Position numbers and translations under genes: made by a program
Part shown: one piece after another, positions 1 through 8,996 of the stretch
How positions within the stretch are numbered: the first letter of the stretch is position 1
Layout of the letters: each line of letters begins with the position of its first letter
Notes under the pieces: generated by a model
The model's database searches: none
Told to the model about the DNA's origin: nothing
The model's input: the letters and a program-made list of their open reading frames with translations, nothing else
Source: Sphingomonas faeni
Lineage (GTDB): Bacteria; Pseudomonadota; Alphaproteobacteria; Sphingomonadales; Sphingomonadaceae
Length of the DNA stretch: 64,000 nucleotides
Direction: 5' to 3'
Assembly (NCBI RefSeq): GCF_030817315.1
Contig: NZ_JAUSZF010000004.1
Span: 186,001-250,000 of the forward strand

Positions 1-35
1 CGATCAGTGAGCCGCTTCATTCTTGTCTTGAGCAT
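1..35 (-). CDS. 5' end of a small protein, cut by the window edge
   Basis: Only the start is inside the window. Reading the minus strand from 35 gives MLKTRMKRLTD, nearly the same as the start of the 65-residue protein at 13096-13293 (MLKTRMKRVADR). The upstream bases are also shared: an AGGAG ribosome site 5-6 bases before the ATG here, and a similar leader there. The two are therefore paralogous copies including the leader. The function is unknown. Confidence 0.55.
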   Translation of the reverse strand, partial: MLKTRMKRLTD

Positions 36-421
36 GTGTGCTCCTATCATAAACGTTCGCGAGCGGGCAGGGGCATTTGCCGCCCGGTTTCAGCTTGGAC
101 CTCCGCCCGACTGCAACTTCGCTTATTCTTAAGCTTCAGCAAATAATTGGGGTGCAGACCGGTGAACATTGTGCCGGCAGATTAATGTGCCGCGCGATAG
201 GCGAGATGCATCCCGTTCTTGTCTTGTGCAAGGAGCTCTCAACCGTACGACGAACTGCGGCGGTCACAGTCGGGAACGGTGTTTGGCTGCGCTATTCTTT
301 CGAACTGTGCAACCCAACGTCAGAAACGCAAAAAACGAAAATATTTGAGTAAGCGTTTATTTGTCATTGGTGTGATGCTATTTTAATGATGAAATCTGAT
401 TCACACTGCGCAGCATAGACC
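36..421. other. Intergenic stretch, no convincing gene
   Basis: Bases 36-90 are the leader of the small minus-strand gene at the window start and match 13294-13345. An open frame of 91 codons at 77-352 on the plus strand has no ribosome site, no recognisable domain and no protein-like composition, so I do not call it. I see nothing else here. Confidence 0.5.
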
Positions 422-536
422 CTACTGATAACCGCCGTTTTCCTCGCGTTCTTTGGCAGCGTCCTCCTGCACTTCTTCCATTTCCTTGGCCTGCTCGGTC
501 GGCATCCTTGTCTTCGGGCTTGGGGTCGTCGATCAT
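422..536 (-). pseudogene. Frameshifted small acidic protein
   Basis: Minus strand, ATG at 536 with a GGAGG site just upstream. The reading begins MIDDPKPEDKDADR and would then run into arginine-rich nonsense. Moving by one base near 495 restores TEQAKEMEEVQEDAAKERE followed by ENGGYQ and a stop at 422-424. That restored tail matches the intact 61-residue acidic protein at 49328-49513, which ends LEEAQKEGAEEREEGGLY. The span is not a multiple of three. One base is missing or extra, either by real mutation or by a sequencing or assembly error. Function unknown; highly charged and probably soluble. Confidence 0.6.
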
Positions 537-701
537 ATGTTACCTCCGAGTTCAATAACGGAGGACCAACGTGGTTGGATCCGTGGAGCAACAGCAAGCA
601 AGCTGGTTTGCAACCGAACGGTTTCTGATCGAACGATGACACCGCACGACCTCGATGGTGTGGGGTTTTAGATCCTGGGTTGTCGGTTAAAGACTTGCCG
701 C

Positions 702-925
702 ATGAACAACTCTCAAATCGAGTCATACCGGAACGCTGCCGCCCATGACGATCGGAAGCGGAGCTGTCCACGCTACCGCTTGTTCGAGAGCGTCATCTAC
801 GATCGGCAGAGGCTTGGGATGCGATTGCCAGTCAGGGTGAAATGACCGAGCGCCTGGCGCAGGCGAACGCCGTGAACCGGGTGAAACAACCATATCAGCG
901 ACGGTCGTCAGCCGAGAATATGTAG
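702..925 (+). pseudogene. Frameshifted small hypothetical protein
   Basis: ATG at 702 opens MNNSQIESYRNAAAHDDRKR and then hits an early stop in that frame at 843-845. Changing frame around 762 gives a continuous protein-like stretch, ELSTLPLVRERHLRSAEAWD then AIASQGEMTERLAQANAVNR, ending with a stop at 923-925. The combined product (about 74 residues) resembles small helical hypothetical proteins that I associate with sphingomonads. The span is two bases short of or beyond a codon multiple, so it is a one-event frameshift. Function unknown. Confidence 0.55.
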
Positions 926-1134
926 GATGGGCGCGTGTCGGTCGGACGCCTGATATCGACGGGTGGCCGCACTGCGTTGTCGGAAGCCACGTTGTTCAAC
1001 GAGAAGAGGCAGATCGGTGCGACGTCCACGCTGCTCTTTTCGAACTCAGACCAGCGAAAGCCGCCATCGATACCGTATAACGCCCAGGATTGGGACGATG
1101 ATCAAACATCGCCCCGCCAAGCGGACGTTTGAGG
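926..1134. other. Short stretch with one doubtful open frame
   Basis: A GTG-initiated frame at 935-1132 on the plus strand could encode 65 residues ending DDDQTSPRQADV. It has no ribosome site and no family I recognise. It could be the tail of a decayed gene. It converges on the GH39 gene. Confidence 0.3.
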
Positions 1135-2721
1135 TCAGTTTCCCGGGTCGACTTCGATCAGGACAGCATCATTCTCCCGCATTGGCACGCGCAGTAAAGC
1201 CTTGCCGTCCGCCTTTACCTGGAGCTCGCTCATCTCGGGCGTATCCGCCGTCAACGCTTGGAGCCGGGAAACATCGATTGTTGTCAAAGTGCTCGGCCGA
1301 CCCATTTCGAGGTAGGCGGTGTAGGCATCGTTCCGCTGATACCCGGTGGTTCGGATCCGTACGGAATGGTGCCCCGGCGTTAAACCCGAGAGGCGCACAT
1401 TGGTCAGCGATTTCGCGGTCGCGCGGCGGGGCTTCGTAAAGAACGGGCGATTGCTGATCGGCTGTTCCGGTATCACGCTGTTCCACGCAAGTACCTGCAC
1501 GGTTCTGCCTTTCAGCGTCCCAATACTCTGATCGTCGTTCGTCGGGAGTTCGCGGTCGCCGAGCGCACCTAGATACTTGAAGGCGAACCAGGCCGGCTTG
1601 CGAATGCCTTGCGGTGACATCAGCCCGAAGCCACCCTCGAAAGGTTTGGTCTGAGGGCCAGGCTCTTCGAACAGGTCGCTATCGGTCCAATAGCTCATAC
1701 CCTGCGCCAGACCCTCGGTCCGGCGCAACTTGGACAGGATATACGCAGCACCCAGATAGTCGTCATGGACAGGGTCGCGGGGGCTGTAGCTGCTGCTCCA
1801 TTCTGTAAAGAACAACGGCAGGTCGGGTTGAGGCGACGCTTGGATCTGCTCCCGTACGCGCCGCACATCCGCTACTATCGCATCGGGGTCCCGCAGCAGT
1901 TTCGTATCGCCCGCTCCATTCTCGTCCAGAAAACCACCGTCCACGCCGTATGTATGGGTCGAAATGAAGTCGACCGGTAGGGTGTTTGCCTTGGCATAAG
2001 CCAAGAACTCAGGGACCCAGGCAGCGCCCGCCGTCGCAGGGCCACCAACCCGCAACCCCGGATCGATCGCCTTCAGCGCTCGTGCGGTGCGTCCGTAATA
2101 TTCGAAATAGGCTTTCTGATCCGCCCCCTCCCAGAAGTCCTTCAGGTTCGGCTCGTTCCAGAATTCGAAATACCAACTCCGAACCTCCTTGATACCGTAC
2201 CGCTCGACCATGTGGCGGGCAAACGCATCGACTAATGCCGTCCATTTGGCAGGGTTGGGGTGCGACGTATTGCCTTTCCAGTAGAACAACGTCTGGTTCG
2301 ACGTTTTCATGGCGTCCGGCGTAAAGCCCAGCCCTACGAAAGGCTTCAGCTTCATCGCGAGCAGTAGGTCATATAGCCGATCGATCTTGCTCCAGTCGTA
2401 GACCGGGCGGCTACTTACCTCGCGGTAGATCCCGAACTGATCGGCGAAGACATTGTGAAACCGGATATACCGGAACCCAATTTCGCTTTGCAGAGTGCGC
2501 AGTTGAGCAAGACTGTCCGAACGAGCAAGCGTGCCGGGAAAATCAGACCCAATCGACATCGTTGCCATGGGATCGCGTGGCTTCGTAGCACCCCGGACGT
2601 CGATCGAGATCGTGCGAGCCTTGTTCGATGCCGGGGCACTTGGGGGCTTTGAAAGGGCAGGGGAGACGCAGGCGATTGCCGCGCCACACGCTATCACAAT
2701 GCCGAACGTCCACGACTTCAT
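1135..2721 (-). CDS. Secreted GH39 family glycosidase (beta-xylosidase-like)
   Basis: A 528-residue exported enzyme of glycoside hydrolase family 39, whose members remove terminal beta-xylose or related sugars with retention of configuration. The start is placed at ATG 2721 because the product then opens with a classic signal peptide (MKSWTFGIVIACGAAIAC); an upstream TTG at 2745 is less likely. The acid/base Glu is E190 in FEFWNEPN and the nucleophile Glu is E307 in LFFTEWSSSY, both typical of clan GH-A. The C-terminal 140 residues look like a beta-sandwich. It is divergent from the GntR regulator and close to a TonB receptor and a GH74 xyloglucanase, which suggests a role in xylan or xyloglucan side-chain removal in the periplasm. 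The exact substrate is inferred. Confidence 0.85.
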   Translation of the reverse strand: MKSWTFGIVIACGAAIACVSPALSKPPSAPASNKARTISIDVRGATKPRDPMATMSIGSDFPGTLARSDSLAQLRTLQSEIGFRYIRFHNVFADQFGIYREVSSRPVYDWSKIDRLYDLLLAMKLKPFVGLGFTPDAMKTSNQTLFYWKGNTSHPNPAKWTALVDAFARHMVERYGIKEVRSWYFEFWNEPNLKDFWEGADQKAYFEYYGRTARALKAIDPGLRVGGPATAGAAWVPEFLAYAKANTLPVDFISTHTYGVDGGFLDENGAGDTKLLRDPDAIVADVRRVREQIQASPQPDLPLFFTEWSSSYSPRDPVHDDYLGAAYILSKLRRTEGLAQGMSYWTDSDLFEEPGPQTKPFEGGFGLMSPQGIRKPAWFAFKYLGALGDRELPTNDDQSIGTLKGRTVQVLAWNSVIPEQPISNRPFFTKPRRATAKSLTNVRLSGLTPGHHSVRIRTTGYQRNDAYTAYLEMGRPSTLTTIDVSRLQALTADTPEMSELQVKADGKALLRVPMRENDAVLIEVDPGN

Positions 2722-3069
2722 TCGGGTTATCACTGTTATGTTCAATCTATGATCCTGCTTCAGCTCTACTTTTGCGTAACGTTGCTGTGGTTACACCACA
2801 CGCGCAAAAGCATGTGCCGGGGTATAGCTAGCATCTCGCGGATTTGTCACATACTGACGGGGCGAAACCGATTGCAGCAAACGACTTATCCCACTTGTTT
2901 TTACAGAGGATTTCTCTGTGCCCTCGAGAGCCGTCATCCAACTAAACGAATGAATGGCCGAGGTTGTGAGCAGGAAAAGGCCCCCTGCCGTCCGGAACAT
3001 CGGTTTACCGTCATGGTGATCGTACGGCAGGTGACAGTCGTACCGTAGTGCGGCAGAAACTCAAATATC
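2722..3069. promoter_or_regulatory. Divergent promoter region between GH39 and GntR genes
   Basis: A stretch of about 350 bases lies between two divergent genes and must hold both promoters. Bases around 3020-3050 contain repeated GTACGG/CGTACC motifs that could be part of an operator, but no clear GntR-type palindrome was found. No protein-coding frame here is convincing. Confidence 0.35.
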
Positions 3070-3801
3070 ATGCAGCATAGATCAACCGAGTTTGCCGTCA
3101 GCGGCCGCGCTAATTTCGGGCTAAACCTCACGCAGCGAACGGTCGAAACGCTGGGCAAGGCAATTGTAACAGGCCGTTTCGAGGGCCGGCCTTTTCCGAA
3201 TGAAGGAGAGCTTGCAAAAGCCTACGGCGTTAGCCGGGCCGTGACGCGCGAGGCTGTGAAAATGCTGACCGCTAAGGGACTCATCGTCTCTCAGCCGCGG
3301 CAGTGCACGTTGGCGCAGCCAATGTCCAAATGGAACTTGTTCGACGCAGACGTTCTGCGTTGGCGATTGGAGCATGCGCCGTCAGCAGAACTGCTGCGTC
3401 AGTTTTATCAAATGCTCCTTGCGATCGAGCCAGCAGGTGCGGCACTCGCTACCCAATTTCACGGCAGGGCCGATTTTGCCGTCATTCGCATTTGCCTCGA
3501 CCGTATACGTGCGGCGGATGAAGGGCAGGTTGGCTTGCTCGATGCAAACATCGATTTTCGCGTTGCGGTACTCCGTGCTTCACAAAATCCGTTTTACGCC
3601 CAATTCGGCACCGCCATTGCGACCGCGCTCCGCGCTTCCACCTCCATAGCTGCCCCAGTCGAAATGCTGCGTACCAATTTGCCAGACTTTGAAGCTGTCG
3701 TCGAGGCGATCGTCGCCCGCGATGTGGATGGCGCGCGGGCAGCGATGGTCAGAATCGTCGGCAACCTGCTCAATTCCGTTCCGGAAGAGGTCGAGGGCTG
3801 A
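3070..3801 (+). CDS. GntR family transcriptional regulator, FCD (FadR) subfamily
   Basis: A 243-residue protein with an N-terminal winged helix (about residues 20-85; FPNEGELAKAYGVSRAVTRE covers the helix-turn-helix) followed by an all-helical FCD effector domain (about 100-230). FCD domains usually bind a small organic acid or sugar acid, often with a metal. It is transcribed away from the GH39 gene and lies beside a polysaccharide utilisation locus, so a natural guess is that it controls these genes in response to a sugar acid. The ATG at 3070 has no strong ribosome site. The family is clear; the ligand and targets are unknown. Confidence 0.85.
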   Translation: MQHRSTEFAVSGRANFGLNLTQRTVETLGKAIVTGRFEGRPFPNEGELAKAYGVSRAVTREAVKMLTAKGLIVSQPRQCTLAQPMSKWNLFDADVLRWRLEHAPSAELLRQFYQMLLAIEPAGAALATQFHGRADFAVIRICLDRIRAADEGQVGLLDANIDFRVAVLRASQNPFYAQFGTAIATALRASTSIAAPVEMLRTNLPDFEAVVEAIVARDVDGARAAMVRIVGNLLNSVPEEVEG

Positions 3802-3962
3802 CTTGCGTATCCGCTGCCACCAGTCTTGGTAGTAAAGAGGCGGATCAGCGTGGCAATCCACCTCGTACAGGCTTGATTTAGTTAATTTGTTTAGGTGAAA
3901 GTTCGGGTACGGCGAGCAAATCCGACGTGAACACGTAGATTGCGCATTCAGGAGAGGTATCC

Positions 3963-5474
3963 TTACTTCGCGGTGAGCGCTTGTCCGATAAATGCTGCGT
4001 GTGTTGGCATTCGTTCCACCGTGCGCGAAATCGTCTGATGCATTCGCGGCAACAGTGCTGATAATTGATCAGTTGCGGCCATCGCCATCGGATCAACACC
4101 AGTTGGCCGCAATCCTTGGCCTTCCATTACCGCAATCCAACTAGGCTCAAGAAAAAGGTCAAGCGCTTCGGGAAAGAACCGTCCTCTACTGCGATACAGC
4201 TCAAGCCGCTCTGCTAGCGTATCCGGCACGGTCATTGTCCGCACATACCTCCAGAACACCGTGTCGTCGCGCTCAGTCACGTGGTAGTGCATGATAAGAA
4301 AGTCCCGTATCCTCTCGTATTCAGTCGCCGTAGCGCGATTAAAATAAGCGATGTCTGCCGGGGCAAACGCGCGATCCGGAAATAACGCCAGCAACCGCGT
4401 AAGAGCCGACTGGACTAAATGAATACTGGTAGATTCGAGTGGCTCTAGGAAGCCCCCAGCCAGGCCAATAGCCAGCACGTTCTTGTTCCACGCCTTGCGG
4501 CGCCGTCCTGCTGTAAAGCGGAGCAAGCGGGCTTCGGCGAGCGGTACCCCGGTAACGCTAGACCGCAATACGCGCTCGGCATTGTCATTCGTTGTAAACG
4601 CGCTCGCAAAGACATGGCCGTTGCCCATCCGGTGCTGGAGTGGAATACGCCATTGCCAGCCGGCCTCCTCAGCGATCGACCGGGTGAACGGCGCTGGATC
4701 AGCAGCGCGCGCCGTCGGCATAGCGATAGCGCTGTCGCACGGCAGCCACTGGCTCCAGTCTTCATAACCGGTCTTGATGGCGCCCTCGATTAGCAACCCG
4801 TGAAAACCCGAGCAATCAATGAAGAAGTCTGCAGCAACACGCTTCCCGCTCTCGATCATCACGTCTCGTATGAAGCCTGCATCGGTCATTCCGACATCGA
4901 CGATCCGTCCCTCCCGTCGAACGACCCCGCCAGCTTCTGCCAGACTACGTAAGTATTGTGCGTACCGTCCGGCATCGAAGTGGAACGCATAGCTGAGGTT
5001 GGAAAGCGGGTTGCGTGGATCGGGACTTGGACGGCAGAATTTACCTGCCGCCGCTGCCATAGCGGTCAGGCTGTATGAGGTCAGCGGACCCGCACTAGCA
5101 GGATCGGTCGCGCGCAGAGCTTGCCAATAGGAATGGAAGGGCAGTGAGCCAATATCTGCGCCGAATCGCCCGAACGGATGAAAGTAACTATGACCTCGCG
5201 CGCGCCAGTTCTCGAAAGATATTCCGAGCTTGAACGTTGCGCCGGTTGCCCGAACGAACGCATCTTCATCAATGCCTAGCAGCGTATTCATATCGCGAAT
5301 TGGTGGGATTGTAGCTTCGCCGACGCCTACCGTTCCGATCGTGTCCGACTCGACAACGGTGATCGCGATACCCTGAGCGACAAGCGCTTTCGCAAGGACC
5401 GCAGCGGCCATCCATCCCGCGGTACCACCCCCTATGATCGCGATTGAAGAGATACCTTTCTGTCCGACGTTCAT
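3963..5474 (-). CDS. Flavin-dependent tryptophan halogenase family protein
   Basis: A 503-residue FAD-dependent protein. The start at 5474 follows a GGAG site; an upstream in-frame ATG at 5522 lacks one. The dinucleotide fold GGGTAGW is at about residues 13-19, GVGEATIPPI follows, then the conserved Lys of an FKxxI motif (TFKLGISFENW), and the halogenase WxWxIP signature as WQWRIP. Genuine members use reduced FAD, oxygen and halide to make hypohalous acid that halogenates tryptophan or other aromatics. In sphingomonads, caulobacters and xanthomonads such genes often sit beside TonB receptors of carbohydrate loci, as here, divergent from the receptor at 5709. The true substrate is unknown and free tryptophan need not be it. 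Confidence 0.85.
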   Translation of the reverse strand: MNVGQKGISSIAIIGGGTAGWMAAAVLAKALVAQGIAITVVESDTIGTVGVGEATIPPIRDMNTLLGIDEDAFVRATGATFKLGISFENWRARGHSYFHPFGRFGADIGSLPFHSYWQALRATDPASAGPLTSYSLTAMAAAAGKFCRPSPDPRNPLSNLSYAFHFDAGRYAQYLRSLAEAGGVVRREGRIVDVGMTDAGFIRDVMIESGKRVAADFFIDCSGFHGLLIEGAIKTGYEDWSQWLPCDSAIAMPTARAADPAPFTRSIAEEAGWQWRIPLQHRMGNGHVFASAFTTNDNAERVLRSSVTGVPLAEARLLRFTAGRRRKAWNKNVLAIGLAGGFLEPLESTSIHLVQSALTRLLALFPDRAFAPADIAYFNRATATEYERIRDFLIMHYHVTERDDTVFWRYVRTMTVPDTLAERLELYRSRGRFFPEALDLFLEPSWIAVMEGQGLRPTGVDPMAMAATDQLSALLPRMHQTISRTVERMPTHAAFIGQALTAK

Positions 5475-5708
5475 TCTGCTCCCTCTCCCGTAAGACCGCG
5501 GCATCAACCAGCTAGGCATCATTTATCAGACTTATTTATTGACGAAGAATTTCAATTTAGATAGCGCCAACACAAGGGACTGGTCCGTCTGCCATGCGGG
5601 AAGCGAAGATCAGCTTAATCGGAGAGGAACTGCGGCATCTATGCAGCCCACCTTTCCCCTTGATTACGACGCGAGGTTCGAACGGACCTTAGCTTAGAGG
5701 GGTTATTC
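5475..5708. promoter_or_regulatory. Divergent promoter region, halogenase and TonB receptor
   Basis: An intergenic region of about 230 bases between divergent start codons. It includes an AT-rich patch (about 5521-5565) suitable for promoters and an AGAGGGG site just before the receptor ATG. No clear operator palindrome was identified. Confidence 0.4.
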
Positions 5709-8663
5709 ATGCGCTTTCGTTTCGTCACCAAAGGTCAATGCTCGCGCCGCGTTTGGTTGGCGAGCGCTTCAGCCGCCGCGCTGATCGCTACCTCCGCGCA
5801 GGCTCAGGAGGTACCGGTTCAGGAGAAACCCGGTAGCGGGGCACCGGCGCAGTCCGCCTCTTCGACCACAGGTGACACTGGTACGCCCGTCAATGGTACG
5901 CTGCCGCGCGATGGCAGTGGCGCACAAACTGCCGTTCCCGCGGATAGCGCAGGGACGATCGCGCAGGCGGATACGAGCGCGAACGATCCAGCCGGTGGTG
6001 AGATCGTCGTGACCGGGTTGCGTCAAAGCCTTGCGACAGCGCAAGCGCTGAAGTTCAATTCGGATCAGTTCGTCGACTCAATTACGGCAACGGACATCGG
6101 CAAACTGCCCGACAAGAATGTGTCGGAAGCGCTACAGCGCATATCCGGTATCCAGATCGACCGGACGTTCGGCGAAGGCTCGGGAGTCCAGATACGTGGT
6201 CTCCAACAGGTCAAGACCGAACTCAACGGTCGCGACGTGTTCGGCGGCAGCGGTGGCCGCAGCCTGAATTTCGAGGATGTACCGTCCGAACTGTTGGCGG
6301 GCGTCGATGTGTACAAGAACCCGTCGTCCAAGGAGATCGAGGGCGGCATCGGCGGCCTGGTCAACCTGCGCACGCGCATGCCCTTCGACGAGAAGGGTTT
6401 CGTCCTGTCGGCCAGCATGGGCGCGAACTATTACGACCTCGCCAAGGACGCCCGCTTCAATGGGTCGGTGCTATTGAGCAAGACCTGGCAGAATACCGGT
6501 ATCGGCGACATCGGCTTCCTTTTCGACGTATCGACTTTCGAAGGCGTATTTCGCCGCGATCAGGCATCGATCGAGCCTTATGTCGATGTCACTAACATTC
6601 CCGGTCGTGAGGGGCAGGTCGTATCGGTTCCCGACGGCGCAGGTATCCAGGTCACCGAGGGCAACCGCAAACGTCGCGGATATTACGGCGCCGTGCAGTG
6701 GGAGCCGGCCAGCAACCTGCAGTTTTACGGCACGTTCTTCCGGTCCCAATACGATCTGTACACGCCAAACTATTCCAGCTTCGTGACCCGTGGCACGGAC
6801 ACGAGCGGGCTCGCCAACCTTACGCCGAACGGCCCTTTTACCTTTGCGAACGATGGGTCGTTCCTAGTAGGCGGCTATGCAGGGCTCGTTCCGGCCTATT
6901 CGCAGCCACCTTACGTCAACACGGCACTGTCACTTGCCAACAACACGCAGGCGGGCTTCAACAAGTCGGTCACGACGGATTACGCTGGTGGTGTCAAATG
7001 GCAGCCTACCGATCGCTTGCATCTGAACCTTGACGTCCAGTACATTCGCGCGACGGCGCAGAATGAGAGCTACACCGCGTTCGCACAGAAGGACCTCGCC
7101 TCCTACTATGTCGATTTGCGCGGCGACCTGCCGCAGATCGTCTTCGGCGGTGCTCCAGGTGGGGCCGCCAACAGTGATCTCTCGGCGTACCGCGTTACGG
7201 CGTTGATGGATCACTTCGAGGATAGCATAGCGACGCAGAAGGCGGCACGGTTCGATGCCGAATGGGATTTCGACAACAGCTTGCTGACATCGCTGCAAGC
7301 TGGAATCCGCTATACTGATCGCGACGCCGTCAATCGCAGCACGCCTTATAACTGGACCGGCGCGACCAATACCGCCTTGCCGCTGAATAGCGCCTTGGTT
7401 CCCGGTATTCTCAACCCTTACGACACCCTTTTCGACGGCAAGGGTACGAACATCGTTGGGGCTGTCCCATATATTTCGGCAAACCTCTTCGACAACGCAT
7501 CGGCCGCTTTCCAGTCCATCGTGGGGCGCGGACTCAGCACGTTCACCGATCAGGACGTCAACACCCAGCGCGAGAAGACCTATTCGGGATACGCGATCGC
7601 GTATTTCAAGTTCGATGCAGGATTACCGATCGACGGTAACATTGGCGTCCGCGTAGTGAAGACGACGACCGAAGGGATCGGTTCGACCCGGCTGACCTAC
7701 CGCGATTCGCTTCTGGCAAGCAGCCAATCGATCACAGTCGATCAGCCGTTCTCGGCCAGCCAGGACTACACCAAGTTTCTGCCCAGCCTGAACTTGCGTG
7801 GTCATATCACCGACCGTATTCAGGTGCGTGTCGGCGCTTCGAAGGGCCTGTCGCGTCCGAACTTCAGCGATCTGCGCGCGATCCGAAATCTTTCGCTCAA
7901 CTACACGGCAACAACGAATGCCGACGGCACGGCCGGTCCGTTCGTGCTGAACGGCGCTACGGGATCGGGCGGCAATCCGGCGTTGAAACCCCTGACGGTG
8001 GATCAGGCGGATTTGGCACTCGAATGGAACGCATCGCGGACGACCTTCCTGTACGGCACGGTGTTCTACAAGAAGCTGAAAAACTTCACGACGTCGCGCC
8101 TGTTCGACGTTGACTACGACGTTCCTGGACAGGGCACGCGGAGCTTCCAGTACACGGCACTTGTCAACGGAACCAAGGGGACGGTGAAGGGTGCAGAGAT
8201 CGGCGGAAACACGTTCTTCGACTTCCTGCCGGGACCGTTATCGGGCCTGGGTCTCCAAGCGAACGCGACCTACGTCGACAGTGACGCACCGGGCAATGGC
8301 GGCGTGTTGTTCAACGGCGACCCGGCCCCGACGCAGCTCGAACGCTTGTCGAAGTGGAGCTACAACCTCGTTGGTCTGTACGAGAAGTACGGTTTCTCGG
8401 CACGCGCCGCGTACAATTGGCGCAGCAAGTACCTCGACACGACGGCGGGTAACGGTACGCTCAACGTCCCGATTTTCTATCGTGCCTATGGTCAGTTGGA
8501 CGCGTCAGTCAGCTACAACTTCAATCCCAAGGTTTCGGTGACGGTGGACGCAATCAATCTCACCAATTCGCGCTACGACAGCTACCAGTACTTCGAATCA
8601 AACCCGCGGAACTACGAGCTGAACGACCGCAGGTTTGGCGTCACGTTCCGTATGCGAAACTGA
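5709..8663 (+). CDS. TonB-dependent outer-membrane receptor
   Basis: A 984-residue outer-membrane importer driven by TonB-ExbB-ExbD. It opens with a signal peptide ending near ATSAQAQE, then an unusually long linker rich in Ala, Gly and Thr (about 35-95). The TonB box region and plug begin EIVVTGLRQSLATAQALK, continue with SEALQRISGIQIDR and an IRGL motif, and about 22 barrel strands end in the C-terminal signature GVTFRMRN. This is the Caulobacter/Xanthomonas type of receptor used for oligosaccharides. Flanked by the halogenase-like gene and GH74, its likely cargo is xyloglucan or xylan oligosaccharides. That substrate is inference from neighbours. Confidence 0.92.
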   Translation: MRFRFVTKGQCSRRVWLASASAAALIATSAQAQEVPVQEKPGSGAPAQSASSTTGDTGTPVNGTLPRDGSGAQTAVPADSAGTIAQADTSANDPAGGEIVVTGLRQSLATAQALKFNSDQFVDSITATDIGKLPDKNVSEALQRISGIQIDRTFGEGSGVQIRGLQQVKTELNGRDVFGGSGGRSLNFEDVPSELLAGVDVYKNPSSKEIEGGIGGLVNLRTRMPFDEKGFVLSASMGANYYDLAKDARFNGSVLLSKTWQNTGIGDIGFLFDVSTFEGVFRRDQASIEPYVDVTNIPGREGQVVSVPDGAGIQVTEGNRKRRGYYGAVQWEPASNLQFYGTFFRSQYDLYTPNYSSFVTRGTDTSGLANLTPNGPFTFANDGSFLVGGYAGLVPAYSQPPYVNTALSLANNTQAGFNKSVTTDYAGGVKWQPTDRLHLNLDVQYIRATAQNESYTAFAQKDLASYYVDLRGDLPQIVFGGAPGGAANSDLSAYRVTALMDHFEDSIATQKAARFDAEWDFDNSLLTSLQAGIRYTDRDAVNRSTPYNWTGATNTALPLNSALVPGILNPYDTLFDGKGTNIVGAVPYISANLFDNASAAFQSIVGRGLSTFTDQDVNTQREKTYSGYAIAYFKFDAGLPIDGNIGVRVVKTTTEGIGSTRLTYRDSLLASSQSITVDQPFSASQDYTKFLPSLNLRGHITDRIQVRVGASKGLSRPNFSDLRAIRNLSLNYTATTNADGTAGPFVLNGATGSGGNPALKPLTVDQADLALEWNASRTTFLYGTVFYKKLKNFTTSRLFDVDYDVPGQGTRSFQYTALVNGTKGTVKGAEIGGNTFFDFLPGPLSGLGLQANATYVDSDAPGNGGVLFNGDPAPTQLERLSKWSYNLVGLYEKYGFSARAAYNWRSKYLDTTAGNGTLNVPIFYRAYGQLDASVSYNFNPKVSVTVDAINLTNSRYDSYQYFESNPRNYELNDRRFGVTFRMRN

Positions 8664-8996
8664 TCGAAGGTCTTGATCCACCTCCGGCAGGATCGAGAGG
8701 CGTCCCCTAAACGGGCGCCCGTTTCCCGACTAGGGTAGCGGCAGGAACTGGCGGCGCTGCCGGTGTCATTACCGTCCAGAAAAGTGTTGGGGTGTTCACG
8801 CCGAACGGCGGGATCGCGGAGCTACTTAGTCGACGCATCTGGGCGGGTTCGGTCGACCCGCCCGTGGCTGCACTGCCGTAGGATTCATCCACGCGGTTTA
8901 TGGCGCATGTTCACTACATGATCGACAAAACCGCGGCGGCGATACCGACCTATGAAAAGTCGCACAGCATTGGGCTGCGACTATGCGGGAGTCCTC
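8664..8996. other. Intergenic stretch upstream of GH74
   Basis: No gene supported. A 61-codon minus-strand frame at 8707-8892 has no ribosome site and low protein character. A plus-strand frame over the same bases reads protein-like (TVQKSVGVFTPNGGIAELL) but has no start and I do not recognise it; it may be a relic. Confidence 0.3.

Noticed and set aside
963..1439. Open frame of 158 codons on the plus strand at the GH39 3' end
   Set aside because: It lies mostly antisense to the GH39 gene, is arginine-rich and has no domain or ribosome site.
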